Below are positions 9,279 to 17,917 of a stretch of DNA of 64,000 nucleotides, piece by piece. Made by a program: the position numbers and the translations under genes. Positions within the stretch are counted from its first letter, which is position 1. Every line of letters begins with the position of its first letter. The stretch comes from Pseudothermotoga sp. (lineage in GTDB: Bacteria > Thermotogota > Thermotogae > Thermotogales > DSM-5069), in assembly GCA_025060105.1 (NCBI GenBank), contig JANXCS010000004.1:151414-215413 (forward strand), read 5' to 3'. Below the pieces are notes generated by a model. The model worked only from the letters and a program-made list of their open reading frames with translations, did no database searches and had not been told where the DNA came from.

Positions 9279-10248
9279 GTTGATCCCCCGCACTGTACAA
9301 GTGACATGCCACGAAATGATCGTTCGAAGCTTCTACCAACTCAGGGAGTTCCACTTTACACTTTTCAAAAACATACTTGCATCTTGGATGAAAACGACAC
9401 CCACTCGGTGGATCGACCAGATCCGGGACAATTCCTGGTATACCCCTCAGCTCTTTCTTCTGTCCAACAAGTGGTATCGAATCTATCAGACCAACCGTGT
9501 AAGGATGCATTGGACGAGCGAATATTTCATCACTGTTGGCAACTTCCACAACGTTTCCGGCGTACATGACCGCCACTTTATCACAAAATTCAGAGGCAAT
9601 CGCCAAATCGTGAGTGATGAAAATCACCGCGTTCTTACCAACCTTAACGAGGTTATCAAGCAATTCGAGTATTTGAGCTTGTATTGTCACATCGAGTGCT
9701 GAAGTTGGTTCGTCCGCTATCAGTAACTTGGGTTTAACGGCCAACGCCATAGCTATCATCACCCTTTGAGCCATACCTCCACTCAGCTCGTGGGCGTACA
9801 AATCAATGGTTCTCTTCCAATCGAGCCCCACCATGGTGAGAGCTTCTGGAACCAAATCGTAAGCTTCTTTCAGAGATATATTTTGACTGTGCGCTATCGC
9901 TTCAGCCACTTGAAAGCCAACCTTGAAAACTGGGTTCAGCGCCGCAACGGGTTCTTGGAAGATCATGGATATGTGTTTTCCTCTTATTTTTTCCATCTCT
10001 TCTTCAGAGAGTTGGAGTAAGTCTCGGCCGAGAAACTCAACTTGTCCGCTTTTTATCTCTCCAGGGGATTCTATCAGTCTCATGATGGACAGAGCGGTCA
10101 CGGATTTTCCACAACCTGTTTCACCAACGATGGCGAGTCTTTCCTCCTCGTTGAGCCACAGTCTAACCCCATTGAGCGCCTTGATCACACCACGGTACGT
10201 GTAGAAAACGACTCTCAGATCTTTCACATTCAAAAGTGATCCACGCAC
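9262..10248 (-). CDS. oppD: Peptide/oligosaccharide ABC transporter ATPase (OppD type)
   Basis: A 328-residue ATPase with Walker A ([13 protein letters not shown]), Q-loop (FQEPVAALNPVF), signature (LSGGMAQRVMIAMAL), Walker B ([12 protein letters not shown]) and H-loop (FITHDLAIA). The C-terminal cysteine cluster (SGCRFHPRCKY) typical of OppD is present. The GTG start at 10248 has AAGGTGA seven bases upstream, right after the oppC stop. It pairs with OppF. Confidence 0.9.
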   Translation of the reverse strand: MRGSLLNVKDLRVVFYTYRGVIKALNGVRLWLNEEERLAIVGETGCGKSVTALSIMRLIESPGEIKSGQVEFLGRDLLQLSEEEMEKIRGKHISMIFQEPVAALNPVFKVGFQVAEAIAHSQNISLKEAYDLVPEALTMVGLDWKRTIDLYAHELSGGMAQRVMIAMALAVKPKLLIADEPTSALDVTIQAQILELLDNLVKVGKNAVIFITHDLAIASEFCDKVAVMYAGNVVEVANSDEIFARPMHPYTVGLIDSIPLVGQKKELRGIPGIVPDLVDPPSGCRFHPRCKYVFEKCKVELPELVEASNDHFVACHLYSAGDQHGNLD

Positions 10249-10254
10249 GCAGAA

Positions 10255-11145
10255 TCACCTTCGCAGCCTTGGATCTAGAATGTCCCTGATGCCATCTCCC
10301 AAGAGGTTGAAACCGAGCACCACCAAAGCTATGAAGAGTCCTGGAAAAGTGGATATCCACCAATGCTGAATCAGATAGCTTCTACCATCACTCACTATTG
10401 CGCCCCATTCTGGTGTAGGAGGTTGAGCTCCGAGTCCCAAGAATCCCAAACCTGCCGCTGTGAGGATGATCGTACCCATCCTCAACGTGAGCTGTACGAG
10501 GACGGGGGAAAGGCACATGGGAAGTATGTGAAGAAGTAGGATTCTCAGATCGCTCGCTCCCACAGCCTTAGCTGCTTCTACGAACGGTTGAGATTTTATG
10601 CGCATAGCTTCAGCTCTGGCCAACCTTGCAATGACCGTCCATTCCACGAGCGATATCGCAATGATGGCGTTCGTCAAACCGCGACCCAACACGGCTGAGA
10701 GTGCCATAGCGAGTATCAACCTCGGAAAGGCAAGAAAAATATCCGTGATGCGCATCAGCACCTCATCGAGCCAACCCCCAAAGTAACCTGCCGTGATACC
10801 TATCGCCGTACCTATCGTTCCACTTATCACTGTGACTAGAAAGATTATCCACACTTCGATCCTCGCGCCGTACAATATCCTACTCAAAATATCTCTACCA
10901 AATTGGTCTGTGCCAAAAAGATACCGCGCGCTGGGAGGTTTCAACCTGTTCACAAGATCCACCTTCACAGGATCGTATGGTGCTAACAGAGGTGCCAAAA
11001 GTGCCATCAACAGAAAGCCAACGACTATGAAAGTGCCGACCATGGCGAGTTTGGTCCTTCTCCAGAGATAGAGGGTGTGTTTCCAATCTTCAATCACTGG
11101 TTTCCAACGAGACATCGTGGTTTTCTCTAACTGAGTGTTCTCCAA
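10255..11145 (-). CDS. oppC: Peptide/oligosaccharide ABC transporter permease (OppC type)
   Basis: A 296-residue permease with an N-terminal helix (GTFIVVGFLLMALLAPLLAP), the Opp/DppC signature (PPSARYLFGTDQFGRDILSR) and the cytoplasmic coupling loop (VEAAKAVGASDLRILLLHILP). About six membrane helices are expected. The TTG start at 11145 follows GGGGTGAT five bases upstream. It forms the channel with OppB. Confidence 0.9.
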   Translation of the reverse strand: MENTQLEKTTMSRWKPVIEDWKHTLYLWRRTKLAMVGTFIVVGFLLMALLAPLLAPYDPVKVDLVNRLKPPSARYLFGTDQFGRDILSRILYGARIEVWIIFLVTVISGTIGTAIGITAGYFGGWLDEVLMRITDIFLAFPRLILAMALSAVLGRGLTNAIIAISLVEWTVIARLARAEAMRIKSQPFVEAAKAVGASDLRILLLHILPMCLSPVLVQLTLRMGTIILTAAGLGFLGLGAQPPTPEWGAIVSDGRSYLIQHWWISTFPGLFIALVVLGFNLLGDGIRDILDPRLRR

Positions 11146-11158
11146 ACTTGATCACCCC

Positions 11159-12169
11159 TCAAATCCTCATTCTCGGATCGAGCACAGCATAGATGATGTC
11201 CACCACGAGGTTCACGAGAGAATAAATAACCGCCACGAACAATGTTCCACCCATGATTGCCGGGTAATCCAGTACCAACAGTGCGTTGACTATGTATCTC
11301 CCGAGTCCAGGCCAGCTGAAGATCGTTTCCGTCAGAACTGCTCCCTCGAGTAACCCACCGAACGTCAAACCTACTATGGTTACAACCGGTATCAACGCAT
11401 TCCGCAAAGCATGTCTGTATATCACAAAACGTCTACCTATGCCTTTCGATTTTGCAGTTCTAATAAAATCTTGGCGCAAGACATCGAGCATGCTCGCTCT
11501 GGTGATCCTCGCAATAGATGCTGTGGCAGAGTAGCCCAAAACGATCGTTGGTAAGACCAAATGAGCCAAGGCATCTTTAAAAGCTTCCATGTTTCTCGAT
11601 AAAAGTGCATCGAGCAAGAGCAAACCTGTGTACCTCGTCGGTGGGATAGTGAACAAACTCAACCTACCCCCACCTGGCAACCAGCCAAGACGATAGTAAA
11701 AAAGAAGCAGTAACAAAAGACCTGTCCAGAATACAGGCATAGAAACGCCAAGTATGGAGAAAACCCGTGAAAAATGGTCTATGAACTTGTTCCTGTGGAC
11801 AGCTGAAAAAATTCCGAGCGTGATACCCAATATCACAGAGAGCAGTGTGGCAGATATCGCTAACTCCAGTGTGGCTGGGAAGAATTCCGCTATATCTTTA
11901 ACTACAGGCCTGTTGGTCTTTAAAGACTTACCGAGATCTCCTTTCAAAAGCCCAGACATATAATCTAGGAATTGATTGATGAGTGGTTTATCTAAACCAA
12001 GCCTTCTCTTCAGATCTTCGACCAGATCAACTGGTGCATTTCCACCGAGTATCGCACCGACTGGATCTGCAGGTATCACCTTTGAAATGACAAAAACCAA
12101 CACAGAAACCCCAAAGAGAACGAGTAACATCAAGAACAGTCGCTTCACTATGAAGGACACAAGCTTCAT
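11159..12169 (-). CDS. oppB: Peptide/oligosaccharide ABC transporter permease (OppB type)
   Basis: A 336-residue permease with a typical first helix (FIVKRLFLMLLVLFGVSVLV), the large periplasmic segment, and the coupling loop (RTAKSKGIGRRFVIYRHALRNALIP). ATG 12169 gives the normal OppB N-terminus; the GAGGGGGT site lies about 12 bases upstream, a little far. The longer frame would run through the GC-rich hairpin between oppA and oppB and was not used. Confidence 0.88.
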   Translation of the reverse strand: MKLVSFIVKRLFLMLLVLFGVSVLVFVISKVIPADPVGAILGGNAPVDLVEDLKRRLGLDKPLINQFLDYMSGLLKGDLGKSLKTNRPVVKDIAEFFPATLELAISATLLSVILGITLGIFSAVHRNKFIDHFSRVFSILGVSMPVFWTGLLLLLLFYYRLGWLPGGGRLSLFTIPPTRYTGLLLLDALLSRNMEAFKDALAHLVLPTIVLGYSATASIARITRASMLDVLRQDFIRTAKSKGIGRRFVIYRHALRNALIPVVTIVGLTFGGLLEGAVLTETIFSWPGLGRYIVNALLVLDYPAIMGGTLFVAVIYSLVNLVVDIIYAVLDPRMRI

Positions 12170-12215
12170 GTGTTTATACAGACCCCCTCGTGCAGAGTTC
12201 GAGGAAAGAGACAAA

Positions 12216-12235
12216 CGGCCGGCATGAGCCGGCCG
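12216..12235 (-). other. GC-rich hairpin between oppA and oppB
   Basis: A perfect 8-bp stem of only G and C with an ATGA/TCAT loop lies in the 72-base gap between the binding-protein gene and its permease. On the transcribed strand it is followed by TTTGTCTCTTT, a weak T-rich stretch. It could be a leaky terminator, or protect the 3' end of the abundant oppA message so that oppA is expressed above oppBCDF. Confidence 0.75.
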
Positions 12236-12241
12236 CATCGA

Positions 12242-13816
12242 TCATTTCTTCTTGATCTTTGTGAAGTCGAACACGAGAGTGTAACCCTCGCAAGCTTTTT
12301 CGAAATCTAAAACATCGTTGCTGACTGCCCAGAATATCACAGGCTGGTACAGCATAACGAACGGACTTTTGTATATCCAGTACTCTTGAAGTTCTTTATA
12401 AAGTTGGGCGCGTTTCACTGGATCTTGTTCTATGCCTGCTTTCTCCGCAAGATCAGCAGCGTAGTCATCGTACCACATGTTGCGCCACGCAAGTTGTCTA
12501 ACTCTATGATTAGCGAAAGGTTTCGCCAAGGCGTCTGGATCTGGATAATCGATACCCCAACCTGCTATGATCATTTGGTGACCTTGTTGACGGTATTTTG
12601 CGTACATTTCACCTGACGGCATGAGCACGATGTTTGCCTTGATTCCAATTTCCGCCAAATTGGCTTGAACAACTACTGCCTCGTTTCTCCTTATTTCTGT
12701 GGTGCTCGTGATCAACTCAACTTCGAATCCGTTTGGATAACCTGCTTCTGCGAGCAGCTGCTTTGCTTTCTGCACATCTCGCTTGAATGGATTGAGCTCG
12801 ATGTAACCAAAATAACCTATAGGCATAAAGTTCTGGTTCAGCACTGCAAATCCTCTCATAACTGAATTGATGATCGCATCGTAGTCGATAGCATATTTGA
12901 TCGCCAAACGTACCCTTTCATCCTTGAACGGTCCCCAACCAACATTCATGGCTATGTATTCGTTTGCTTGACCTGGCGTGGTGACCAATCTTATGTTCGC
13001 AGGCTTAGTTGCCTTGAGCTGGGCAGCTTGCTCTGTGGTGATGTTCCAAGCTATGTCCACATCACCCTTTTGAACAAGTAAAAACTGTGTGGTTTCCTCA
13101 GGTACATCACGAATGATGATCCTCTTCAGTGGTGGCTGACCTGCCCAGTAATGTGGATTGGCCTCGAGAGTAACGATTTCTCTTCTCTTCCATTCAGTTA
13201 TGACGTATGGACCAGCACCAGCTGCTATCGATTTATCGGTCAAATAAGCTTGCCCAAGGTCGTTGTTCACCTCGTTTGCCAGAACGACCTTCTTGTTCAC
13301 CACACCTCCCCAAGGTGGTGCGATGATCGAAAGCACGATGTTTGGAGCCAACGGCTTCGTCTTCAAAACCACCGTGCGCTCATTTTCAGCATAAATCGTT
13401 TGTTCCATGTTGTCTGCAGTGAGACCTAGGGACTCGAACAACCAAGCCGGAGACTTTCTTATCTTGAGAACTCTTCTGAAAGAGAACACCACATCTTCCG
13501 CTGTGAGTGGATCACCGTTGGAAAACTTCAAACCCTTTCTCAAGTAGAACTTCCACACTGTACCATCTGGTGAGACTTCCCAACGCTCAGCAAGATCAGG
13601 AACGGGTGTTATAACACCATTGACAGGCTCTAGCTTCGTCAAGCCGGAATACGCAGCGGTCACAACGGCTGCGGCGAACGTTTCATAACACACTGCAGGA
13701 TCGAGTGTGATGAATATCTCTGTGTTAGCAGCGATGACGAGCGTATCTTTAGGCGTTTTGGCGAAGGCTACGACGAACATGAACAACACGAGTGTCCAGA
13801 CCAACAATTTTCTCAC
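12242..13816 (-). CDS. oppA: Family 5 extracellular solute-binding protein
   Basis: A 524-residue exported binding protein with a clear signal peptide (MRKLLVWTLVLFMFVVAFA). Family 5 features are DLAERWEVSPDGTVWKFYLR, GLKFSNGDPLTAEDVVFSF and the C-terminal GWGIDYPDPDALAKPF region. There is no lipobox cysteine, so it is probably soluble or loosely attached. In Thermotogales many family 5 proteins bind oligosaccharides rather than peptides, so the ligand is open. The GTG start is preceded by GGGGGG. It heads the operon with its four transport partners. Confidence 0.9.
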   Translation of the reverse strand: MRKLLVWTLVLFMFVVAFAKTPKDTLVIAANTEIFITLDPAVCYETFAAAVVTAAYSGLTKLEPVNGVITPVPDLAERWEVSPDGTVWKFYLRKGLKFSNGDPLTAEDVVFSFRRVLKIRKSPAWLFESLGLTADNMEQTIYAENERTVVLKTKPLAPNIVLSIIAPPWGGVVNKKVVLANEVNNDLGQAYLTDKSIAAGAGPYVITEWKRREIVTLEANPHYWAGQPPLKRIIIRDVPEETTQFLLVQKGDVDIAWNITTEQAAQLKATKPANIRLVTTPGQANEYIAMNVGWGPFKDERVRLAIKYAIDYDAIINSVMRGFAVLNQNFMPIGYFGYIELNPFKRDVQKAKQLLAEAGYPNGFEVELITSTTEIRRNEAVVVQANLAEIGIKANIVLMPSGEMYAKYRQQGHQMIIAGWGIDYPDPDALAKPFANHRVRQLAWRNMWYDDYAADLAEKAGIEQDPVKRAQLYKELQEYWIYKSPFVMLYQPVIFWAVSNDVLDFEKACEGYTLVFDFTKIKKK

Positions 13817-13848
13817 GCGTTATCCCCCCTCTGTCTTAGTTTGAAAAA

Positions 13849-13877
13849 ATTGTACCACACTTGGGACTCCTCTTCAA
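13849..13877 (-). promoter_or_regulatory. Predicted oppA promoter
   Basis: Minus-strand TTGAAG (13877-13872) and TACAAT (13854-13849) with an ideal 17-base spacer, about 33 bases upstream of the oppA start codon. Confidence 0.6.
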
Positions 13878-13964
13878 GTACTCTTCTCAAAAATACGAAG
13901 ATCCAGAGGGGAGAACTCATCAAAATCTTCATTTTGAAAAAAACAAACGTTGTTGCAGACTATC

Positions 13965-13995
13965 TTTACAATTTTTCAGGTTTACCGATTATAAT
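13965..13995 (+). promoter_or_regulatory. Predicted promoter of the rhomboid gene
   Basis: A perfect -10 box TATAAT (13990-13995) with TTTACA (13965-13970) 19 bases upstream. The start of transcription would fall near 14002, directly at the ribosome binding site GGGAGGG (14002-14008), giving a very short leader and supporting the TTG start at 14015. Confidence 0.5.
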
Positions 13996-14014
13996 CTTCA
14001 AGGGAGGGCGCAGC

Positions 14015-14704
14015 TTGAGAAATCTCAAAATCACCCACGTTATCCTCGTCATGAACGTGTTGATCGCTATATTGATGTTGATGACGAGAACGACTTCTAT
14101 GCTTCGAAACGAAGCCTATCTCCTTTTGAAGTTCGGTGCCCAGTTCGGTCCACTCGTGGCGAGAGGAGAATGGTACAGAACCATCACCGCGATCTTCGTT
14201 CATGGTGGAATTTTGCACCTTCTTTTCAATTCGTACGCTTTATTCTATTTCGGTACCATAGTTGAATCCATATATGGCTCGGAAAAGTTCGTAGCCTCAT
14301 ATCTTTCGTCAGGTCTCATTGGGAACATTGCGACCCAGTTGTTCTACTATGGTTCCGTCTCAGTAGGCGCAAGTGGGGCGATATTTGGACTCGTTGGTAT
14401 GCTCTTCATTTTGGGTTTCAAACGTGACGCACCTTTTTATGCAAGATCCTTCACAGGTTATGCTTTACTTCCCATGATCATTTATAACGTCGTGTTTGGT
14501 TTCCTTCCAGGAAGCGGCATAAACAATGCGGCACATCTTGGAGGCTTCTTTGCAGGTGTACTGATAGGCTATCTCGTTAAACCCCTGCCGGCTATTTACA
14601 GCAGAAGGAGATCTATGTTTTATGCTTGGAGAACGATAGCCATCATGTTTGGAGCGCTCGTTGTGTACAGTTTCTTCATGTTAATCTTCCATTCAGCAGT
14701 GTGA
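14015..14704 (+). CDS. Rhomboid family intramembrane serine protease
   Basis: A 229-residue polytopic membrane protein with the rhomboid catalytic pair: Ser120 in VGASGAIFG and His174 in NNAAHLGGF, plus the family motifs GEWYRTITAIFVHGGILHLLFN and a C-terminal seventh hydrophobic segment. It would cut single-pass membrane proteins inside the membrane; the substrate is unknown. The start is moved to TTG 14015 because GGGAGGG lies six bases upstream and the predicted promoter lies inside the longer frame that begins at 13841. The stop is two bases from the convergent PEPCK-like gene. Confidence 0.85.
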   Translation: MRNLKITHVILVMNVLIAILMLMTRTTSMLRNEAYLLLKFGAQFGPLVARGEWYRTITAIFVHGGILHLLFNSYALFYFGTIVESIYGSEKFVASYLSSGLIGNIATQLFYYGSVSVGASGAIFGLVGMLFILGFKRDAPFYARSFTGYALLPMIIYNVVFGFLPGSGINNAAHLGGFFAGVLIGYLVKPLPAIYSRRRSMFYAWRTIAIMFGALVVYSFFMLIFHSAV

Positions 14705-14706
14705 AG

Positions 14707-16425
14707 TCAAAGCTCTTCAATCAGCTTCAGCAAAGCTTTTGCGGCGAGCATCGTTCCTTCTTTTTCGTACCCCTCAACACCGAGCATCGTTCTTATCTCT
14801 CCAACTTTCACACCTGTTTCGAACATTTTCTTGAGGTAATATTCTGCGAGCTTGTGGTGTTCTTTTTGCCTCTGAACGGCTCCAAAAGGATTCGCAAAGT
14901 AAGACGTGACGAGACCATTTTCTGAGGTGGTGCCCTTACTCATTCTCTTGCCTTCCGAAAAGACCCTCAACGCATCCTCCACATTGTCGAAGAAAACTAT
15001 CCTGTCTTCGTCTTTGTCGACTTCAGTGTAGTTGTTCGCGTAGAAGAAGAAATCGATGTGTGTTGGTGTGATTATCTCGCTGTAATTGTTGAAAGGTACT
15101 ATAACTCTTGCGTTTATTTGATCTGGATTCATGAATATGCTTCTGTCCATGGTTGAATAAGCATATCCAGGTGGTAAGTCATCGAGTCTAACGAAAGCTC
15201 CCGTTTCTGTACCGTATGCGACCACATGACCATCCATCACAGTAAGACTTCCCATGTCATCTATGATCGTATCTACTTGAGCAACTTCTTCGAGCCTACT
15301 CAGAGCGTCCAACGTTTCACTCTTTCCTGCTCCACTGTCACCCACGAACATGGCAACGGCCATCTTCCCATTCTTCAGAAGTATACGGGCCATCGAACCG
15401 TGTATGGGCAATCTCCCCTGATCGATCCTGATCAAATTGTGAAGAGTGAGAGTTGTTTTTTTCATATAACCAAAATAATCGTTCTCGTCTAAAGCAGGAA
15501 TGATACCAATATACATTTTTCCGTCCTTGAAGATCACACCGTTTTTCCAACGATCGTTGAAACCGGGGATCCTCTCAGGCTCTAGACCGAAGATCAACAT
15601 TCCGTCAGGCTCTCTCTGCCTCAAGTCCCTCGGACTAGCAAGCTCGAACAGGTTAGCCAAACCAGCTCCGTGTGCAAGAAAATCCACATGCACCAAATTG
15701 TAAAACAGTAGATCACCAACGAAAATAGCGAATCTGAACCAGTCTTTAGGATTCAACTCGACTTTGTCCAGTATTTTTTCTTCTACTACCGGAACGACTC
15801 CTTTTCTCTTGTTCGATTTTGTATAAAAGATCACGGGAGGATCGAACACGGCCCCCCAAACGGTTGGAATCCTCCTGATCCAAGGTGCTCGATCGAACTT
15901 TTCATCCTCCAATTCTTCAGCGAGAAAAACCACCTGAGCACCGCTCGGAAGCTGTCTCATCACTGTTGGGAATGAGTTGGAGATGTTCATCACCAACTCG
16001 CGGTACAAATTTTTAATAACGGCTTTGAACTGATCGCTGATCTCTGTGACTGTGTACTCGATGCTCGCGCGTCTCACATGATCATCGGAATATTTTTCAT
16101 AACGGACCATGAACCTGTGTTTCGATCGCCAGAATGAATAGAAAGCTTCGACAAATTTCTCGAGATCACGCGGATTCACATAATAAATGATGTTCGTTAA
16201 CTCCTTTATGTTTCTCATGGTCAAAAGATGCAGATATTCAACGAACCTTCTCAAATCGTAATCGCCGTCCAATCTGAAAGCGTTCAAAGCGTTGAGCAAT
16301 GGACTTCGCTTCTCTCTGAGTATCTCTATGAACTCTTTCAGCAATTGCTCAAACTTTTTCTGTGCCATGATCTGACTGTAGTTCGTGTAGATAACAGAAC
16401 CATCTATGACAACGCTGCGACTCAC
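14707..16425 (-). CDS. PEPCK/HPr-kinase-like P-loop protein of unknown function
   Basis: A 572-residue soluble protein. The C-terminal half carries a P-loop (GDSGAGKSETLDAL) followed by VDTIIDDMG and GTETGAFVRLDDL, in the same order as the kinase-1, kinase-2 and following motifs of ATP-dependent PEP carboxykinase and HPr kinase. The N-terminal 250 residues are mostly helical and not recognised. It may be a small-molecule or protein kinase, or a divergent carboxykinase; the sequence does not decide. The GTG start follows GAGAGGTG. A small membrane protein gene lies 111 bases upstream on the same strand. Confidence 0.6.
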   Translation of the reverse strand: MSRSVVIDGSVIYTNYSQIMAQKKFEQLLKEFIEILREKRSPLLNALNAFRLDGDYDLRRFVEYLHLLTMRNIKELTNIIYYVNPRDLEKFVEAFYSFWRSKHRFMVRYEKYSDDHVRRASIEYTVTEISDQFKAVIKNLYRELVMNISNSFPTVMRQLPSGAQVVFLAEELEDEKFDRAPWIRRIPTVWGAVFDPPVIFYTKSNKRKGVVPVVEEKILDKVELNPKDWFRFAIFVGDLLFYNLVHVDFLAHGAGLANLFELASPRDLRQREPDGMLIFGLEPERIPGFNDRWKNGVIFKDGKMYIGIIPALDENDYFGYMKKTTLTLHNLIRIDQGRLPIHGSMARILLKNGKMAVAMFVGDSGAGKSETLDALSRLEEVAQVDTIIDDMGSLTVMDGHVVAYGTETGAFVRLDDLPPGYAYSTMDRSIFMNPDQINARVIVPFNNYSEIITPTHIDFFFYANNYTEVDKDEDRIVFFDNVEDALRVFSEGKRMSKGTTSENGLVTSYFANPFGAVQRQKEHHKLAEYYLKKMFETGVKVGEIRTMLGVEGYEKEGTMLAAKALLKLIEEL

Positions 16426-16536
16426 TCACCACACCTCTCTGTGAGATTTATATCCTCATTCTCTTTCGCTAGCTGGACATATTGTCGACGAAGTCGTTAC
16501 AAGGCGTTTCTGAAGAGAAAATAGGGGCAAGAACAA

Positions 16537-16650
16537 TCAGATCAAACGACCGGCTGGGAGCATTAAACCAAGAACCTTTGTGAACAAAAGCCAAATGGCC
16601 CACACAACAACAATGGAATATAATCCACCTTTCAAAATGTCGACCCACAA
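16537..16650 (-). CDS. Candidate 37-residue single-pass membrane protein
   Basis: A short frame not normally called because of its size. It starts with TTG at 16650, six bases after AAGGAG (16662-16657), and ends at TGA 16537. The peptide begins MWVDILKGG, continues with a continuous hydrophobic helix (LYSIVVVWAIWLLF, then TKVLGLMLP) and ends AGRLI. The good ribosome binding site and one clean transmembrane segment argue for a real gene; there is no homology evidence. It lies upstream of the PEPCK-like gene in the same direction. The rest of the 16426-16866 gap (about 440 bases) shows nothing else clear apart from the upstream signals of dppB. Confidence 0.5.
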   Translation of the reverse strand: MWVDILKGGLYSIVVVWAIWLLFTKVLGLMLPAGRLI

Positions 16651-16866
16651 GACTTTCTCCTTCAAAATCAAAATGGTTTTTTATTTCAATTTTCTCGAGC
16701 AACGGTTAACCACAATCAAACAAAAAAGTTTTTCACACGAATTTCTTGGAAATTACCGCCCTATTTTTCCCTATCTCTGTTTTCCGCACCTTTTTACTCG
16801 TTTTCATTACCTGTTATCACTTTGGTAGAATGTTTGTTGTGAAGGTATTAGGTGGAGGTGACCTAC

Positions 16867-17904
16867 TTGATAACATACATTATCAGAAGACTGCTCTTGC
16901 TACCTTTGATACTGTTCGGTATATCCCTGATCGTCTTTGGCATGATCCAAAGCCTTGGACCAGATAGACTCCTGGCTGCTTACGTGAATCCGGGAGTTTT
17001 GGACAAACTGACACCAGTTCAATTAGAAAAGATAAAGCAAAAGTATGGATTGAGCGATCCTATGATGATTCGTTATGTTAAATGGCTCAAGAACACATTG
17101 CAAGGCGATCTTGGATGGTCGTTGGTGGGTAAACAACCCGTCAGGGATGCCATACTGAACAGACTACCTTGGACGGTAGAGCTCGCTCTGTACTCAATCG
17201 TACCTGTGGTTTTCGTGGGAGTGTGGCTTGGTGTTATCGCTGCTGTGAACCGAGATAAGTTTCTTGATCACTTCGTCAGGATTTTTGCCGTTGTTGGTTG
17301 GAGCTTTCCTGACTTTGTTTTTGGATTGATCGTACTCATGATTTTTTACAGTGTGCTTGGGTGGTTCCCACCGGGGAACCTCAGCCTTTGGGCCGATCAA
17401 ATCGTCAAATCTCCTGAATTCAAACGGTTCACATCCTTGATAACGATAGATGCTCTTTTGAATGGACGATTCGACGTGTTCGTTGACGCTGTACGACACT
17501 TGATCGCCCCGATCATCACGTTGTCTTGGCTTTGGTGGGCGTACTTATTGAGAATAACGCGCTCTAGCATGCTAGAAGTGTTGACGAAAGAATATATCAG
17601 AACAGCCAGAGCCAAAGGACTGTCAGAAAGGATCGTCATAAACAAACACGCAAGGAGAAACGCGATGATACCGGTAGTCACGGTGGGAGGAGCCATGGTC
17701 ATTCAACTGTTCGCCGGTACTGTGATCGTCGAAACAGTTTTTAACAGGACCGGCATGGGAAGCTTCACAGCCACAGCAGCAACACAATTAGATTATGCAT
17801 CGATAATGGCCTCCACACTTTTTTATTCGTTCATACTCGTCGTTGGAAACCTTGTGATAGACATACTGTACGCCGTGGTTGACCCGCGTGTCAGACTCGG
17901 TTGA
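16867..17904 (+). CDS. dppB: Peptide/oligosaccharide ABC transporter permease (DppB type)
   Basis: A 345-residue permease with a typical first helix (YIIRRLLLLPLILFGISLIV) and the coupling loop (RTARAKGLSERIVINKHARRNAMIP). The start is placed at TTG 16867: the sequence GGAGGTGA at 16854-16861, a perfect match to the 16S rRNA 3' end, lies five bases upstream, whereas a GTG at 16852 would place it inside the gene. First gene of a four-gene transporter run on plus; the matching binding protein lies downstream on the opposite strand. A TAGAAT element at 16826-16831 may be its -10 box. Confidence 0.88.
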   Translation: MITYIIRRLLLLPLILFGISLIVFGMIQSLGPDRLLAAYVNPGVLDKLTPVQLEKIKQKYGLSDPMMIRYVKWLKNTLQGDLGWSLVGKQPVRDAILNRLPWTVELALYSIVPVVFVGVWLGVIAAVNRDKFLDHFVRIFAVVGWSFPDFVFGLIVLMIFYSVLGWFPPGNLSLWADQIVKSPEFKRFTSLITIDALLNGRFDVFVDAVRHLIAPIITLSWLWWAYLLRITRSSMLEVLTKEYIRTARAKGLSERIVINKHARRNAMIPVVTVGGAMVIQLFAGTVIVETVFNRTGMGSFTATAATQLDYASIMASTLFYSFILVVGNLVIDILYAVVDPRVRLG

Positions 17905-17917
17905 GGGAGGCCGAAGC

